Shown: positions 1 through 10,845, counted from the first letter of the stretch. The stretch: 64,000 nucleotides of DNA from Pelobates cultripes (GCA_933207985.1 OW240912.1:228416861-228480860); one strand, 5' to 3'. Notes: generated from the sequence alone by a model not told the origin. Translations and numbers: made by a program.

Positions 1-263
1 AGAGTATGCTTATTTTCCTAAATAAATAGATTCGGTTTTTATTACATAAGGCTGTGTACTTTTGTGTTTTTTGTTTTTGTTTTTTAATGTGACCAAGTAT
101 AATTTGCATGCGTAATTATCATTTATTTGCTACATATTTGTCAATCTCTGGAATGTTTCCTTTTATAATTCTAAATAATTAAAAATATCATAACCGAGAT
201 TATTTGTCAGTTAGTGTGATGGGAGTAGCGGTACCAAAACGAGCAACCTTTGATGGGAATTAG
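1..263. other. No gene or recognised repeat
   Basis: AT-rich non-coding sequence. I see no exon, no terminal inverted repeat and no long open frame here. Confidence 0.5.
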
Positions 264-803
264 TTAAAGGGACACTATAGTCACCTGAACAACTTTAGCT
301 TAATGAAGCAGTTTTGGTGTATAGAACATGCCCCTGCAGCCTCACTGCTCAATCCTCTGCCCTTTGTTTATGAACCCTAGTCACACCTCCCTGCATGTGA
401 CTTGTACAGCCTTCCATAAACACTTCCTGTAAAGTGAGCCCTATTTAGGCTGTCTTTATTGCAAGTTCTGTTTAATTCAGATGTTCTTATCCCCTGCTAT
501 GTTAATAGCTTGCTAGACCCTGCAAGAGCCTCCTGTATGTGATTAAAGTTCAATTTAGAGATTGAGATACAATTATTTAAGGTAAATTACATCTGTTTGA
601 AAGTGAAACCAGTTTGTTTTTTTTCATGCAGGCTCTGTCAATCATAGCCAGGGGAGGTGTGGCTAGGGCTGCATAAACAGAAACAAAGTGATTTAACTCC
701 TAAATGACAGTGAATTAAGCAGTGAAATTGCAGGGGAATGATCTATACACTAAAACTGCTTTATTTAGCTAAAGTAATTTAGGTGACTATAGTGTTCCTT
801 TAA
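264..803. mobile_element. TTAA-flanked MITE, family 1
   Basis: A 540-bp non-coding element bounded by TTAA on both sides. The left end reads TTAAAGGGACACTATAGTCA and the right end is its near inverted complement (GACTATAGTGTTCCTTTAA). TTAA target sites with short inverted termini are known for piggyBac and Kolobok type DNA transposons; which superfamily mobilised this one cannot be decided from the sequence. A second good copy lies at 26609-27160 and a diverged inverted piece at 11545-11920. No transposase is encoded. Confidence 0.85.
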
Positions 804-1007
804 ATAACTCCACACACACACAAAGCACTTCAGTTAGCTTGGTGAGACGTATCCTATTTTATCCACAGTTTATAAAAGCTTCAATTTATATGAGAAATTT
901 GCACTTTTATCATTAACTTATGGTACACCCCACTGGTTGTCAGTCAGGCAGCCAGGGAGGTTTGTTTCCTCAGGAGAGCCAATGGAAGTGGCAGGCACAC
1001 TTTATTT

Positions 1008-1075
1008 GGGTTAAAACTACAGGGCTACTGCACTTAGACGACTTCAATGAGATTTTGTAGTCCTTTCACCATAAT
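1008..1075. repeat. Fragment of a TTAA MITE end
   Basis: The stretch around GGTTAAAACTACAGGG followed by CACTT-GACGACTTCAATGAG resembles the right-hand part of the MITEs at 41071-41512 and 60355-60782. Only this short part is recognisable. Confidence 0.4.
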
Positions 1076-1358
1076 ACACATGCAGTTATTCACTAAAATC
1101 TGAAAATACTCCAGATTGCAAACATTTTGTAAAAATCATCAGCTTTCCGCCATATTTGCTATTCAGATGTTTACTAAAGGTAAATAGGTGTTTAATCTGG
1201 TGGTTTGCTTAATTGTACATATCCCATTTGAAGTAATACAGTGATTTCTACCTGTTACTTGCTGAATTTGCAGAAAAGGCACACAAAATAAACCTGCTTC
1301 TTGCAAACAAAAGCAACAATTAGCAATATTCAACTGTATTATAGGTGTGACAATCAAG

Positions 1359-1560
1359 CATAGAGGGCATTATTATTTATAAAGCGCAAACAAATTCTGC
1401 AGCGCTGTACAATGTGTGGACTAACCGAAATGTATTTGTAACCAGACAAGTTTGACACACAGGAACAGAGAGGGATTGAGGGCCCTGCTCAATGAGCTTA
1501 CATGCTAGAGGGAGTGGGGTATAGTGACACAAAAGGTAAGGGTAGGGTAGAAAATTAGGT
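1359..1560. repeat. Dispersed repeat (TTTATAAAGCGC / GCAGCGCTGTACAAT type)
   Basis: Contains the phrases TTATTATTTATAAAGCGC, GCAGCGCTGTACAAT and GGGCCCTGCTCAATGAGCTT, which I recognise as a widespread repeat of frog and other vertebrate genomes. I cannot assign a family name. No coding potential. 1561-2065 holds nothing I recognise. Confidence 0.5.
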
Positions 1561-2070
1561 TGCTAGGATAGTATTCATTGAGGGCTTAGTGTTTTGTTTT
1601 ATGACATAATAAAGCTAAAAATAGAGAAAAGGGTTACTGTAAAACATTTAGCCTATTGGTCTCAATAAACCCGCTTATTTAACTTTAAAAACCGAACACA
1701 AAGTAACCTTTTAACTTGCCTTGAATCCAGCACTGGGCAATGTCCTCCTCACTTGTTTTCACACTCTCTTTCTCTATAGGAAGCATTTGATTGGACCATT
1801 TTCCCTAGTACAGATAGCATGCGTGCACTCTGAGCCAGGGAAGGCTTCAAAGCTCACTGTACTGCAAAGAGCCCCAGATGGAATTTTTAAAAAAAAAAAT
1901 TTCCCCTTCCAAGTGAGTGGGTTAATAATAATAACGGCAGACATTAGGCTTCTAGAGTAGGACCTGCCAAAAATGGGGTACATTGATGTTTTGACAGGCT
2001 TATGCAATGTATAATCATATAATATAACTAAACCCCCATTATTTTTGCCTCGAATAGGGTTTTTCCCTTC

Positions 2071-2177
2071 AGATTAGAGGCAGTGCTTGACAAATGGGAT
2101 TTGTAATCTGGAGGGAAAAAACAGGCAGGCAAACCCCCAAGCCTTATAAATATCCACTTACCCCAAACAGCCCCAGT
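2071..2177 (+). repeat. Left terminal region of DIRS copy 1
   Basis: Holds two segments repeated in inverse at the right end (2075-2100 with 6804-6829, and 2158-2177 with 6924-6944). It also contains a small internal inverted repeat, CCTTCAGATTA facing TAATCTGGAGG. 2178-2730 is the leader region before the gag-like frame; the frames inside it are probably fortuitous. Confidence 0.65.
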
Positions 2178-2730
2178 TCTTTGCTTGCCTTCGGCAGAGG
2201 AGGGTGACACATGGTGAGAGGGCTGAGGCTCGGGTGGCTCTGTTTCTTCTTGGTTCCGGACAGGGGTAAGCACGCCGGACAGCTGAATCCCCTCTGTTTT
2301 TTATGTGGCTACCGTCTATACCGCGCCAGGTGCCGGGCAGACGAGGGGCGCAGGAATGCGCCAGCTGAGAAGTCCTGGCGGTGGAACGCACGTACAGGTT
2401 ACGTTGCGTTCCACCAGGAATTCACGGTGCGCACTGCCCATGCGCAATGCGATTCGAATTCAGGCGCCAAAATCTGACAACAAATATTTTTATTTTTTTC
2501 CCCATTCGTTCAGTTTTGGTTTTACAGGACTTAAAGAGGTCATTTCACCAGCAGCAACTAACTGTTTACCAGGTGCACTCAGACTCTGTTGCAAGTGTGT
2601 TGTCACCTGCCCTCCAACACACTTTGAGACCATTTAAGGTAAGACTTTTTGCTTTTATTTTAAATGGCTCTAGTCTGAATTGAAGGAGATTTAAAAAAAA
2701 TTCCTCTCTTTTCTCTCCTCTCTCCTCAGT

Positions 2731-3900
2731 ATGTCTAATCCTGAGACTACAGATAGAATTTCAGAGAGGGGTAAATGTTCTGCAAAAACCAAACATCTAA
2801 GTTGCGCTGCATGTTCTCAACCCATGCCAGATGGATGTAAAAGGAAACTTTGTTCTATATGTTCCAAAGAGGCTTCTGAGGAAGCAAAGAAATCAGAAAT
2901 GTCCACATTCCTAAACTGGCTCCAGCAAAGTAAGCAACAAACTTTTGTGGAAATGCAGATGGCAGCCATTCAGTCTGCTCAGGCTTCTGTTTGTCAGGAT
3001 TTGTCTGTAGTAAAACCGGCTAAGAAAAGGCCTAGATCCTGGGAATTATCAGACGAAGGCTCAGGGTCTTGTATGTCTGATTCTAGAGATGAGAAATCTA
3101 GTGATTCATCTTATGAGGAATTTGCGTTTCCAGAGGAATCAATTGGAAAATTAGTAAAGTAAGTCCAGTACCTGATGGAGGATGTGAAAACAGGGAAGAA
3201 ATCTAAAGTTTTCCCATTTCATCCAAAGCTAAAGGATTTGGTTTTAAGAGAATGGAAATTTCCAGTGCGAAAGCCGTTTATGTCAAAACACTTTTCCATT
3301 GATATGGATCCTGAGTGCCTGCTGGATTCGGTTCCATCAGTAAACGTTCCTATTGCTCAGCTGGGAAAGAAAACCACTTTACCTATTGGTGATTCAAGTG
3401 GCTTAAAAGATGCTATGGAGAGACGTGTGGATTCTTCTTTAAAGAAAATGTTTGTCTCCTCAGCTGCACAAGCAAAAGCTCTTATTGCAGGTACTTTTGT
3501 GAATCTAAGAAAGACCCTGTAAAGTTGTTGAAAAATATCAAGATGTCATCAGATTTTTTTAGTAGATTCCTCTTCAGAAAGTCGGAAGTTATCAGCTAAG
3601 GCTCTGGGTCTAGCTACAGTGGCTAGGAGAGGACTATGGCTGAGAAACTGGTCAGCTGACTCAGCATCCAAAAATTCTTTATGTGACCTTCCATTTGAAC
3701 CTGATAGACTTTTTGGATCTAAGCTGGATGATCTGTTAAAGCAGATGAAGGAAGGTAGGAAAGCCTTGCCTGAAGTCTACAGGAAACAGGTTTGGAATAA
3801 GAAAATTTTGGAGTCCAGCCCACCACAGAATGCTTACAGGGGTCAACAAAGGAAAGTATTTGATTACAGGAGAAAAGAGAAGTTCACTGATGAGGAATAG
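2731..3900 (+). pseudogene. DIRS gag-like ORF1, frameshifted
   Basis: Three successive frame pieces (2731-3162, 3175-3522, 3619-3900) together resemble the ORF1 (Gag-like, putative nucleic-acid binding) protein of vertebrate DIRS elements. The first begins MSNPETTDR and has a Cys-rich stretch near residues 24-44 (CAAC...CSIC) that could bind zinc. The second includes LKDAMERRVDSSLKKMF, which resembles a conserved DIRS ORF1 block. Frame changes lie near 3165 and 3523-3600, so no intact protein is made. Located directly upstream of the RT region, as expected. Confidence 0.75.
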
Positions 3901-5762
3901 AATGTTAAGACGCCATCCCGGTTGGAGGAAGACTGACAGATTTCCTAGATTGCTGGCAAATGACTACCTCGGATCGCTGGGTTCTCTCAGTGATAAAGAA
4001 CGGTTATTTTCTGGATCTATCAGAGATCCCAAAAAGAGAATTTTTATGCTGTACGGCCCATTCACCTGCGACAGAGAAAACATTACTGCAAGAAGTATCA
4101 AAGCTCCTTCAAAAGAAGGTCATAGAAGGAGTGCCCCTAATAGAAAGATTCCTGGGCACTTATTCAAGACTTTCTTTTGGTTCCAAAACCAGACGGATCG
4201 TTCAGACCCATTCTAGATATCAAGTCCGTCAAAAATTTTATTCTAAAAAAGAAGTTCCATATGGAATCAAGAAAGTCCGCAAGGCATCTTATTCAACCAG
4301 GAAATTGGTTTTTCTCTGGATCTAAAAGATGCCTATTTACATGTACCCATCGCAGAATCCAGCAAAAGATTCCTATGGTTTGCTATCTTCCTCCAAAATG
4401 TAACTATGCATTACCAATTCAGAGCCCTTCCCTTTGGTCTGTCGTCTGCCCCAAGGGTGTTCACAAAACTGCTGGTAGTCGTCTCAGCATATCTAAGAAG
4501 ATTAGGCATCTATGTCATCCCTTATTTAGATGACTGGCTGTTGATTGCGGAGTCGAAAGAACAACTGTGTTTAGACCTTATGACGTCTTTGGACTCTCTA
4601 AAAAATCATGGTTGGTTGATAAATTTCGAAAAGTCGGAATTAGTCCCAGTCCAAAGGATTCAGTTCCTGGGTCTGATTATAGACTCCATCTCCATGAAGA
4701 TTTTCCTTCCAGAAGAAAATAGAAAGAAGATTACTCAAACTATTCAGAAGCTCAGAGAGAAAGGTTTGTTCTCCATCAGATAAGCAATGAGCTTGCTGGG
4801 TCTTTTACAGCTGCTATCCCGGCAGTCTGTTGGGCAAAGGCCAGAATGAGACCCCTTCAAAGAAACATTTTAAAGATATGGAATTCAACAGTCAGACGCT
4901 GAAGAGTTTTCTATGGTGGACCTCATCTCGATTCCTGCGTTCAGGACTTTCTTTTCAAAATTAAGTCTTTAAGAATTTTAACAGACACCTCGGCTGTCGG
5001 CTGGGGGACTCATGTAGGAGACCTAAAGAAGCCAGGGCTTTGGCAAGTAAAAGATTTAAGAACTTCTTCGAACTACAAAGAACTAAAGGCGGTCTGGCTG
5101 GCTTTCCTGGCTTTTCAGTACCAGATCCAGTATTAACATGTTCAGATCCGGTCAGACAATTCTACGACAGTTGCACATGTGAACAAACAAGGCAGAACAA
5201 GATCGACGAAATTAGAAAGTCTATGTTCCAAAATCATGCTATGGTCAGAAGTACACCTTCTCTCAATTTCAGCAGTTCATATAATGGGAAAATTTAACGT
5301 GTTGGCAGATGCTTTAAGTCGTCAACAATTAAAGCAAACAGATTGGTCCCTTTCTGTCGAGGTTTCAATCAAATTACAAGGATTTTGGGTTGTCCAGAAA
5401 TAGACCTTATGGCTTCAAGAGCAAACAGGAAAACGAGTCGATTTGCTTCCCTGATCCCTGCAGACATACCAGAGGTCATAGATTCCCTTTCGATACCCTG
5501 GAAGTTCAACCTATCATATGTGTTTCCTCCGGTGGCTCTTATTCCCAGAGTTCTACAAAAGATCAAGTTGGAAAGTGTGAAAATTATCATAATTCTCCCT
5601 GGGTGGCCAAGAAGAAGTTGGTTCTCAATTCTCCTAAATATACCCGGTTCCACTTTTTGGAAACTTCCCCTGTCAGTAGAAATACTGGAACACTCCATGG
5701 TACCTCTTCCGACTCTACAGAGATTCAAATTGACGGCCTGGTGTCTGAATACCAGATTTTAA
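3900..5762 (+). pseudogene. DIRS reverse transcriptase-RNase H ORF2, broken
   Basis: This region encoded the RNA-dependent DNA polymerase and RNase H of the element. In order I see an RT fingers block (LVPKPDGSFRPILD near 4174-4215), LPFGLSSAPRVF near 4427-4462, the catalytic YLDD at 4523-4534, an RNase H start (ILTDTSAVGWG near 4976-5008), a later RNase H Asp in RSDNSTTVAHVN near 5147-5182, and the DIRS-typical DLMASRANRKTSRFASL block near 5403-5453. These lie in different frames: changes are needed around 4200-4400, a stop occurs at 4781-4783, and more breaks follow near 4800-5180. The last piece, 5343-5762, runs on past the start of the recombinase frame, the ORF2/ORF3 overlap usual in DIRS. 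Catalytic residues are preserved but the frame is dead. Confidence 0.85.
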
Positions 5763-6775
5763 AGAATAAGGGTTTATCTCAGGAGGTTATTAAGATTTTA
5801 ATGGCTGCTAACAAAGAATCTACATCTAAAATTTATTCCAGAATATGGAAGAAATTTTGTAACTGGTGTTTTAGGATAAAAGTTAATCCAATTACCACTT
5901 CCATTCAAAACATCCTTAATTTCCTTCAAATGGGCTTTGCGAAAGGTTTAAAACCGGCCTTGCTCAAGGTGCAAGTCTCAGCTATCAGTTTCTTTTCTTT
6001 CAGATGTTTGGCATCGAATATTCTTATCTCCAGATTTTTCAAGGCACTGTCCCGTTTGGTTCCCAACATTAGGGAAACTTGTCCGCCTTGGGATCTTAAT
6101 TTAGTTTTAACAGCTCTGTGTGAGCCTCCCTTTGAACCTCTAGAGAAATCGTCTCTGAAGGTTTTATCTTTCAAAATTTTGTTTTTGGTGGCCATTACCT
6201 CAGCTAAAAGATTGGGTGAACTCCAAGCTCTTATTGCGAATTTTCCCTTTTTGGTTTTTCATCAAGACAAGGTGGTCTTAAAGCTGGATCCTTCTTTTAT
6301 ACCTAAGATTTTGTCTTCATCTAACATCAATCAAGAATTAGTGTTGCCTACTTTTTGCCAAAATCCTTCCAATGCTTTGGAAAGGAAATGTCACTGTCTT
6401 GATGTTAAGAGATGTCTGCTTCAATATCTGGAATGTACTAAGACATTTAGGAAATCTAACAGTCTTTTCGTTTCATTTCACGGTTCTAGAAAAGGTTTGA
6501 TGGCTTCAAAAGGCTCTCTGGCCAGATGGCTGAAAGATTGCATTCGTTTGGCTTACTCCACCAGCAACGTTACTGTACCTTTCCCCGTCAAAGCTCATTC
6601 TACCAGAGCTGTATCCACATCGTGGGCCCTTCGGGCATTGGCTACACCTTCTCAAATTTGCTCTGCGGCCACATGGTCATCTCTTCATACATTTTCTAAA
6701 CATTACAGGTTAGACATACTGGCCTTGGAAGACGCATCTTTTGGGTGCAAGGTGTTACAAGCAGTGGTGAAGTGA
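5390..6775 (+). CDS. DIRS tyrosine recombinase (ORF3), open
   Basis: A 461-codon open frame. Residues 1 to about 112 are probably not genuine: they overlap the RT-RNase H frame, and similarity to DIRS recombinases starts near residue 115 (DGLVSEYQ). The N-terminal SAM-like core-binding part spans about 125-215 and the catalytic domain about 230-450. The catalytic set is visible: first Arg at residue 274 (SAKRLGEL), H403-S-T-R406 (KAHSTR), and the nucleophile Tyr439 (SKHYRLD). The enzyme would integrate the circular cDNA by strand exchange in the nucleus. That this frame is open while gag and RT are broken is notable; chance or recent decay are both possible. The true start cannot be fixed. 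Stop TGA at 6773-6775. Confidence 0.85.
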   Translation: MSRNRPYGFKSKQENESICFPDPCRHTRGHRFPFDTLEVQPIICVSSGGSYSQSSTKDQVGKCENYHNSPWVAKKKLVLNSPKYTRFHFLETSPVSRNTGTLHGTSSDSTEIQIDGLVSEYQILKNKGLSQEVIKILMAANKESTSKIYSRIWKKFCNWCFRIKVNPITTSIQNILNFLQMGFAKGLKPALLKVQVSAISFFSFRCLASNILISRFFKALSRLVPNIRETCPPWDLNLVLTALCEPPFEPLEKSSLKVLSFKILFLVAITSAKRLGELQALIANFPFLVFHQDKVVLKLDPSFIPKILSSSNINQELVLPTFCQNPSNALERKCHCLDVKRCLLQYLECTKTFRKSNSLFVSFHGSRKGLMASKGSLARWLKDCIRLAYSTSNVTVPFPVKAHSTRAVSTSWALRALATPSQICSAATWSSLHTFSKHYRLDILALEDASFGCKVLQAVVK

Positions 6776-6803
6776 GACCCGCCCTGAGGGGATTGCTTTG
6801 TTT

Positions 6804-6944
6804 ATCCCATTTGTCAAGCACTGCCTCTAAAAAAAAATTTCCGGAAGATTAGAGGCAGTGCTCACGTTCCACCCTTTTTTCTAATAAACTTGAATTTTGC
6901 AGTTACCCGGCTTTTGTACTTTCTGGGGCTGTTTGGGGTAATTA
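6804..6944 (+). repeat. Right terminal / internal complementary region of DIRS copy 1
   Basis: 6804-6829 is the inverted complement of 2075-2100. Just after it, CTGCCTCTA (6821) and TAGAGGCAG (6850) face each other as a small hairpin. 6924-6944 inversely matches 2158-2177. The order of the blocks is not a simple mirror of the left end, which suggests the DIRS internal complementary region. Confidence 0.65.
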
Positions 6945-7001
6945 ATGTGCTGAAAAACTCGACATATATGGTAACTTTAAGACCAGCTTGCTAAACATTC
7001 C

Positions 7002-7074
7002 TTAACCCCTTAAGGACCAAACGTCTGGAATAAAAGGGACTCATGACATGTCACATATGTCCTTAAGGGGTTAA
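7002..7074. mobile_element. Miniature palindromic TTAACCCCTTAAGG element
   Basis: A 73-bp element with perfect inverted ends (TTAACCCCTTAAGGAC facing GTCCTTAAGGGGTTAA) around a short AT-rich core. A sister copy is at 61370-61449 with the same core words (AATAAAAGGGA, CATGACATGTCAC). The termini match those of the 2-kb elements at 52670 and 55131, so these are probably internally deleted relatives. Confidence 0.8.
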
Positions 7075-7084
7075 CACAGCATCA

Positions 7085-7340
7085 GTTTGAAATTCCTTTA
7101 CACAGAACTCTTCGCATCATCACGGCAGCACAGCATAGCGCAATAAAACTTTTAGATGCCAGTGAGTTAATTTCTCACTATTGGCTACAATTCTAATAGG
7201 CAGAATATCTTTTATATTGCAGTTGACAATATAATCTCTCATACCAGTTCATTTCACCATTCCTTCTCATCCAATAATAGTAATTCAAACTAGATTTTAC
7301 CATATGCAGAATTTTAGCTTTCTTAATTCAGGTAAGTAAA
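7085..7340. repeat. Dispersed repeat R, copy 1
   Basis: Aligns by eye with 19885-20130, with many small differences; shared words include GCAGCACAG, CAATAAAA, TCTCATACCAG, TCCAATAA and GCAGAATT. Family unknown. The following 7440-7590 (TTATTCAATAAAGTAAGAT, AAAGTAGCCAAACTGGA) also looks like an old frog repeat that I cannot name. Confidence 0.6.
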
Positions 7341-7593
7341 TATCTCTGGGTAAAAGTTCAGTATTCTAATGTTGGCAAATTACCAGTGAATATATTGTTT
7401 AATGTATAGATTAAATAATGTGTTTAATGTGTAGATACCCTGACAGTTTCACCCCAAAGGCTGAAACAAGTCATACGTGTGAATTGTCAGGAATTTGTGA
7501 AGGGTTATTCAATAAAGTAAGATTTCCAAATTAATCTCAGTTTTAAGGCTAAAGTAGCCAAACTGGAACCATTGCTCATGTATAGAATATTTT

Positions 7594-10500
7594 CAGCTCT
7601 GCTATTTTTTTTTTTTTTTTTTTAATTCTTTATTTTGGTGGTGCAAAGCAAGGTCATGGTATTACATTACAGTATTAGCCAGACATTGGCTGCAATATTG
7701 TACAATGGTAAAGCTTTAACAGAGCACCTTTTTGGTTTTATAGACAGATTAACAGGAATGAACAGTAGATTTGAGTTAAAGGTAAAGGGTTAAGACAAAT
7801 AGCAGAGGCATATCAGTATAATAGCATCATAAGTGTTACATAATAGGTTTCTCAGACTGATTCTGCATATTTTAAACTTTGGAAGAGTATTAACCAAGTG
7901 TTGAGTAACATGCTAGATAGTCCATTACTGTGATTACTAGGGGGAAGGGGTAAAACATGAATAGGCTTGCTTCTATAGTAGTTAAATGTGGAGTAACATG
8001 CTAGACAATACATGGCTGTAATTACTTATGTATTTGCTGTTCAGGAGTGTGCTAATTGCAATACGGTTGGTGTTGATAGTCTAATGTTTGGTCGGTTACA
8101 TGCTAGATCTTTAAGATAGTTGTGTAAACCCCCTGGGGTTGGGCTAGCCGCTTTGGGGTACATAGGCATATTGAGTGTGATCGCGAGTTGAAGTATGCAT
8201 GCCTTAGTAGCCAAGTAGGGGTGAAGGGGTTAATACCGCCATTTCTTATTCGCCATTTGTGGTTCAGCGTACCCTTGCCAAAAAATGACACGTTTATCAC
8301 AGTGGTCATTGCTACACTTTCTTGACATAGATTATGTAAAGTAGGACTTGCTAGCTGCTAGGCACGTCTCATCTGACGGTACAATAAAGTAAGTTCTATA
8401 TGCTATTAATGAAGAAGCAGCGTGGGAAATACATTTTACGCTCAAAGTGTGCCAGCTTATAACCTGGTACAAGATGCAGCCTTTTACCTGAGTAAACAGT
8501 GTATAGGGTTACAGAATAAAATTTAAATTGAGGGTAAGCAATAAAAAGAAAAACAGCACTTCTGAGACATTCCTAGTTTCGGTCAGAGTCCAGTTTAGCG
8601 GCCTTGTATTGTCCCTTTGTGGGAGGAAGGAGTCCTGGCACGGGTATTTGGGCATCAGGGTCTTTACCAACCTGCCTAGGTAGTGCTGTGCTATGCAAGG
8701 CTTAAAGGTCGGGTCTATGGGTTGCCTTTTGTAATTTATAGAGATTCACCCTTTCTGGTTGGCCAGTTGAGGTCACTTAGTTAGTGACAACATTCGGACT
8801 ATATGATCCTGGCCGAAGGGCATCTATTAAGCTAGACAAAATTAGCATTTCTGGTTTGAGCTCTGAGTGACTAGTTCAGATAGCTATCCGAACAAGTCAA
8901 TCAGTGGTCTATAAATTTAGGGTGGCCCATCTGACAATGTTCAGAGGTGGGAGATAGCCCCTCTGGTTCCTGGCTGACATGCCAACTGTCATTCTGTCTG
9001 TGGGCTGGGAATTATGTACTAAGATATGTTGTATGGGGCTTAGTTGAGTATGTGGTGGGCTATGTGTTTGCTCTTAGTAGTGTTGTGTATAATTATCCTA
9101 TATCAATTGAGCAGGTGGGAGGGAAGCCTCTGCGATTTATGTGGTGGGGTCCCAGCGAGGAGGTTATACCATGCAGGTTAATTTGATGTGTGCACATTGT
9201 GGAGTGCTGGTTGTGCCTACTAGGGGTGATGGGTGTCGAGTACTGAGTGTGCAGGCAATGTTAAACGTAACGTTGAACTAAGAGTGTGACACAAAGTATA
9301 AGTGGGGGTTGTAGAGCACTGCTTTCTGGCAGTGGTCTACGTGAGTTCTCGCTGGGATCTAGGCAAAGAGATAAGTAGCTGCCTAATAGATGAGATCAAA
9401 AATACAGACAGTCGGTTGGACTGAGATTATCTAACGCTTCCTAGAGTTGTAAAGTCCTCCGTGGGTGGTTACCAGTCCGGAGGTGTGCGGGAGTAACTAT
9501 GTGCCAACATTAGAGTTAGTCCTGGCACATCTCACGGTGAGCTAGATGGCGGGCTGCGAATAGTGAGTGATTCATTCCTGCGGTATATGTTGGTCCTCAG
9601 GAAGTGTCTCTCAGCGGGGTGGGCGAGGGTCTCTTCGTGTCATGTAGGTTGCGGTACCCTATGTGGTAACTGCAGCATAGGAGTCCGGTGTCGAGCCCTG
9701 GGGGAAGAAAGGTATGATCCTTGTTGGGTCCCATGTGTGTGCCGGGGATGCGGTGTCGGGCAGCGTGTCCTGCTGTATGCCAAGAGCCCGTAGCATGTCA
9801 GGAGCTTCCTGAATGTCCTGAATGTTGTACGTATCCGGCCCCTGCTGTACCGTGAGCATACGGGGGGACCGCCATCTGTAGGTGAAGTTGTGTTTCTGAA
9901 GCAGAGATGTGAGCGGCAGGAGTGATCTACGCCACGCTAGTGTGCCAGCGGACAGATCAGCAAAGAAGGTCAGCACCATAGTTCCAAAGCGGTATGGGGT
10001 GTTTCCTCGCAAGGCCGCGAGTACTGCCGCTTTGTCGTTGTGAGTGCGGAAGGTGAGTATGACATCTCTGGTGGCTTTGGCTGGTGCTTTGGCTGGTTTT
10101 GGGACTCGGAAGATGTTGTCAGGGGTGCCTATCTTGGCTTGGGCAGGCGGTAGTATTGTCGTTAACAGACGCTTCATGGTCCCCGGTAGCTCCGCTTCCG
10201 ACACTTCCTCAGGGACCCCCCTGATCTTTATATTTAGTCTCCTCCTAGAGTCCTCCTGTGCTGCGAGGCGGCGGTCATACTGTTTGGTCAGGAGTTGCAG
10301 GTTTTGCACAGCTTGTTGGAGCGAGACTATGTGCTGGGAGTTGGATTGAGCTGATCCTTCTAGGTTAGTAATGCGGCCTGTCAGGCCTTTCAGATCCTCC
10401 CGCAGTGTAATGACGTCTGCATGGATGTGTTGCCGGAGGTCGGCCAGCAGCGCTTTGAGGACTGTCGTGGTGACTGGGTCGGTGTCAGTGCTTGTCGTGC

Positions 10501-10845
10501 TATGATTCACCCTCCGTAGTGGGGCTGGGGTCTGCGGGTATTCTTCTAACTCCTCGGAGAGTTCTTCAGAGAAGTCGGAACATCCGCCATGCAGTGCCGC
10601 CATATTGTGGCCGTTGGCACCTCGTGTTTGCCGCCACATCTCCCCGATCGTGAGCCCCGAGGTGGGCTTGTTTGGTACCGATTTTTTTTGTTTTTCGTCC
10701 CATGTGAGTTCTGGGGACCTTTCTATCTCTCTGGGGGGTGGGGGGTCAATTCAGACTCTAGTTTCAGCGGGTGGTGTATGGAGCTGCGAGTACTTGCGAC
10801 CGTTCTCTTCAGCGTTCATGCTCCGCCCCCAGCTCTGCTATTTTT
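7594..10845 (-). mobile_element. ORF1-only L1-like retrotransposon with target-site duplication
   Basis: The element (7609-10829) is inserted in minus orientation. CAGCTCTGCTATTTT occurs at 7594-7608 and again at 10830-10844, a perfect 15-16 bp target-site duplication. The T tract right after the left copy (to 7622) is the 3' poly(A) tail read on the plus strand. The only coding part is an L1-type ORF1 (9659-10639). About 2.0 kb between its stop and the tail has no reverse transcriptase or endonuclease signature. Such ORF1-only L1 relatives are known in mammals as HAL1 (half-L1) elements, and this copy looks like the frog counterpart. The 3' region has loosely repeated GAGTAACATGCTAGA words at 7904 and 7991. 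Confidence 0.85.
9659..10639 (-). CDS. L1 ORF1p-like RNA-binding protein
   Basis: An intact 326-codon frame. Residues about 58-131 are heptad-rich and probably form a trimeric coiled coil. From residue about 133 the sequence RRRLNIKIRGVPEE opens an RRM-like domain, as in L1 ORF1p (transposase_22 family), followed by a basic C-terminal domain (about 225-290). L1 ORF1p is a nucleic-acid chaperone that coats its own RNA in the cytoplasm. Met13 (ATG at 10601-10603, in an ATGGCGG context) is a plausible alternative start. No ORF2 follows, so movement would need enzymes from another L1. Length is close to that of typical L1 ORF1 proteins. Confidence 0.85.
   Translation of the reverse strand: MWRQTRGANGHNMAALHGGCSDFSEELSEELEEYPQTPAPLRRVNHSTTSTDTDPVTTTVLKALLADLRQHIHADVITLREDLKGLTGRITNLEGSAQSNSQHIVSLQQAVQNLQLLTKQYDRRLAAQEDSRRRLNIKIRGVPEEVSEAELPGTMKRLLTTILPPAQAKIGTPDNIFRVPKPAKAPAKATRDVILTFRTHNDKAAVLAALRGNTPYRFGTMVLTFFADLSAGTLAWRRSLLPLTSLLQKHNFTYRWRSPRMLTVQQGPDTYNIQDIQEAPDMLRALGIQQDTLPDTASPAHTWDPTRIIPFFPQGSTPDSYAAVTT

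Larger units (their letters stand above)
2066..6945 (+). mobile_element. DIRS-type tyrosine-recombinase retrotransposon (degenerate), copy 1
   Basis: A 4.9-kb element with the order gag-like, reverse transcriptase, RNase H, tyrosine recombinase, all on the plus strand. DIRS elements replicate through RNA and integrate with a tyrosine recombinase, so they leave no target-site duplication and none is seen. The ends carry inverted segments: the block at 2075-2100 is the inverted complement of 6804-6829, and 2158-2177 is the inverted complement of 6924-6944. A third copy of the AGAGGCAGTGCT word sits in direct orientation at 6851. This mixture of inverted and direct pieces fits the terminal-repeat plus internal-complementary-region layout of DIRS, though exact borders are uncertain. 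ORF1 and the RT frame are broken; the recombinase frame is not. Confidence 0.9.

Noticed and set aside
2028..2683. Several 77-110 codon frames before the DIRS gag-like frame
   Set aside because: They lie in the leader of the element, overlap each other on both strands and resemble no DIRS protein.
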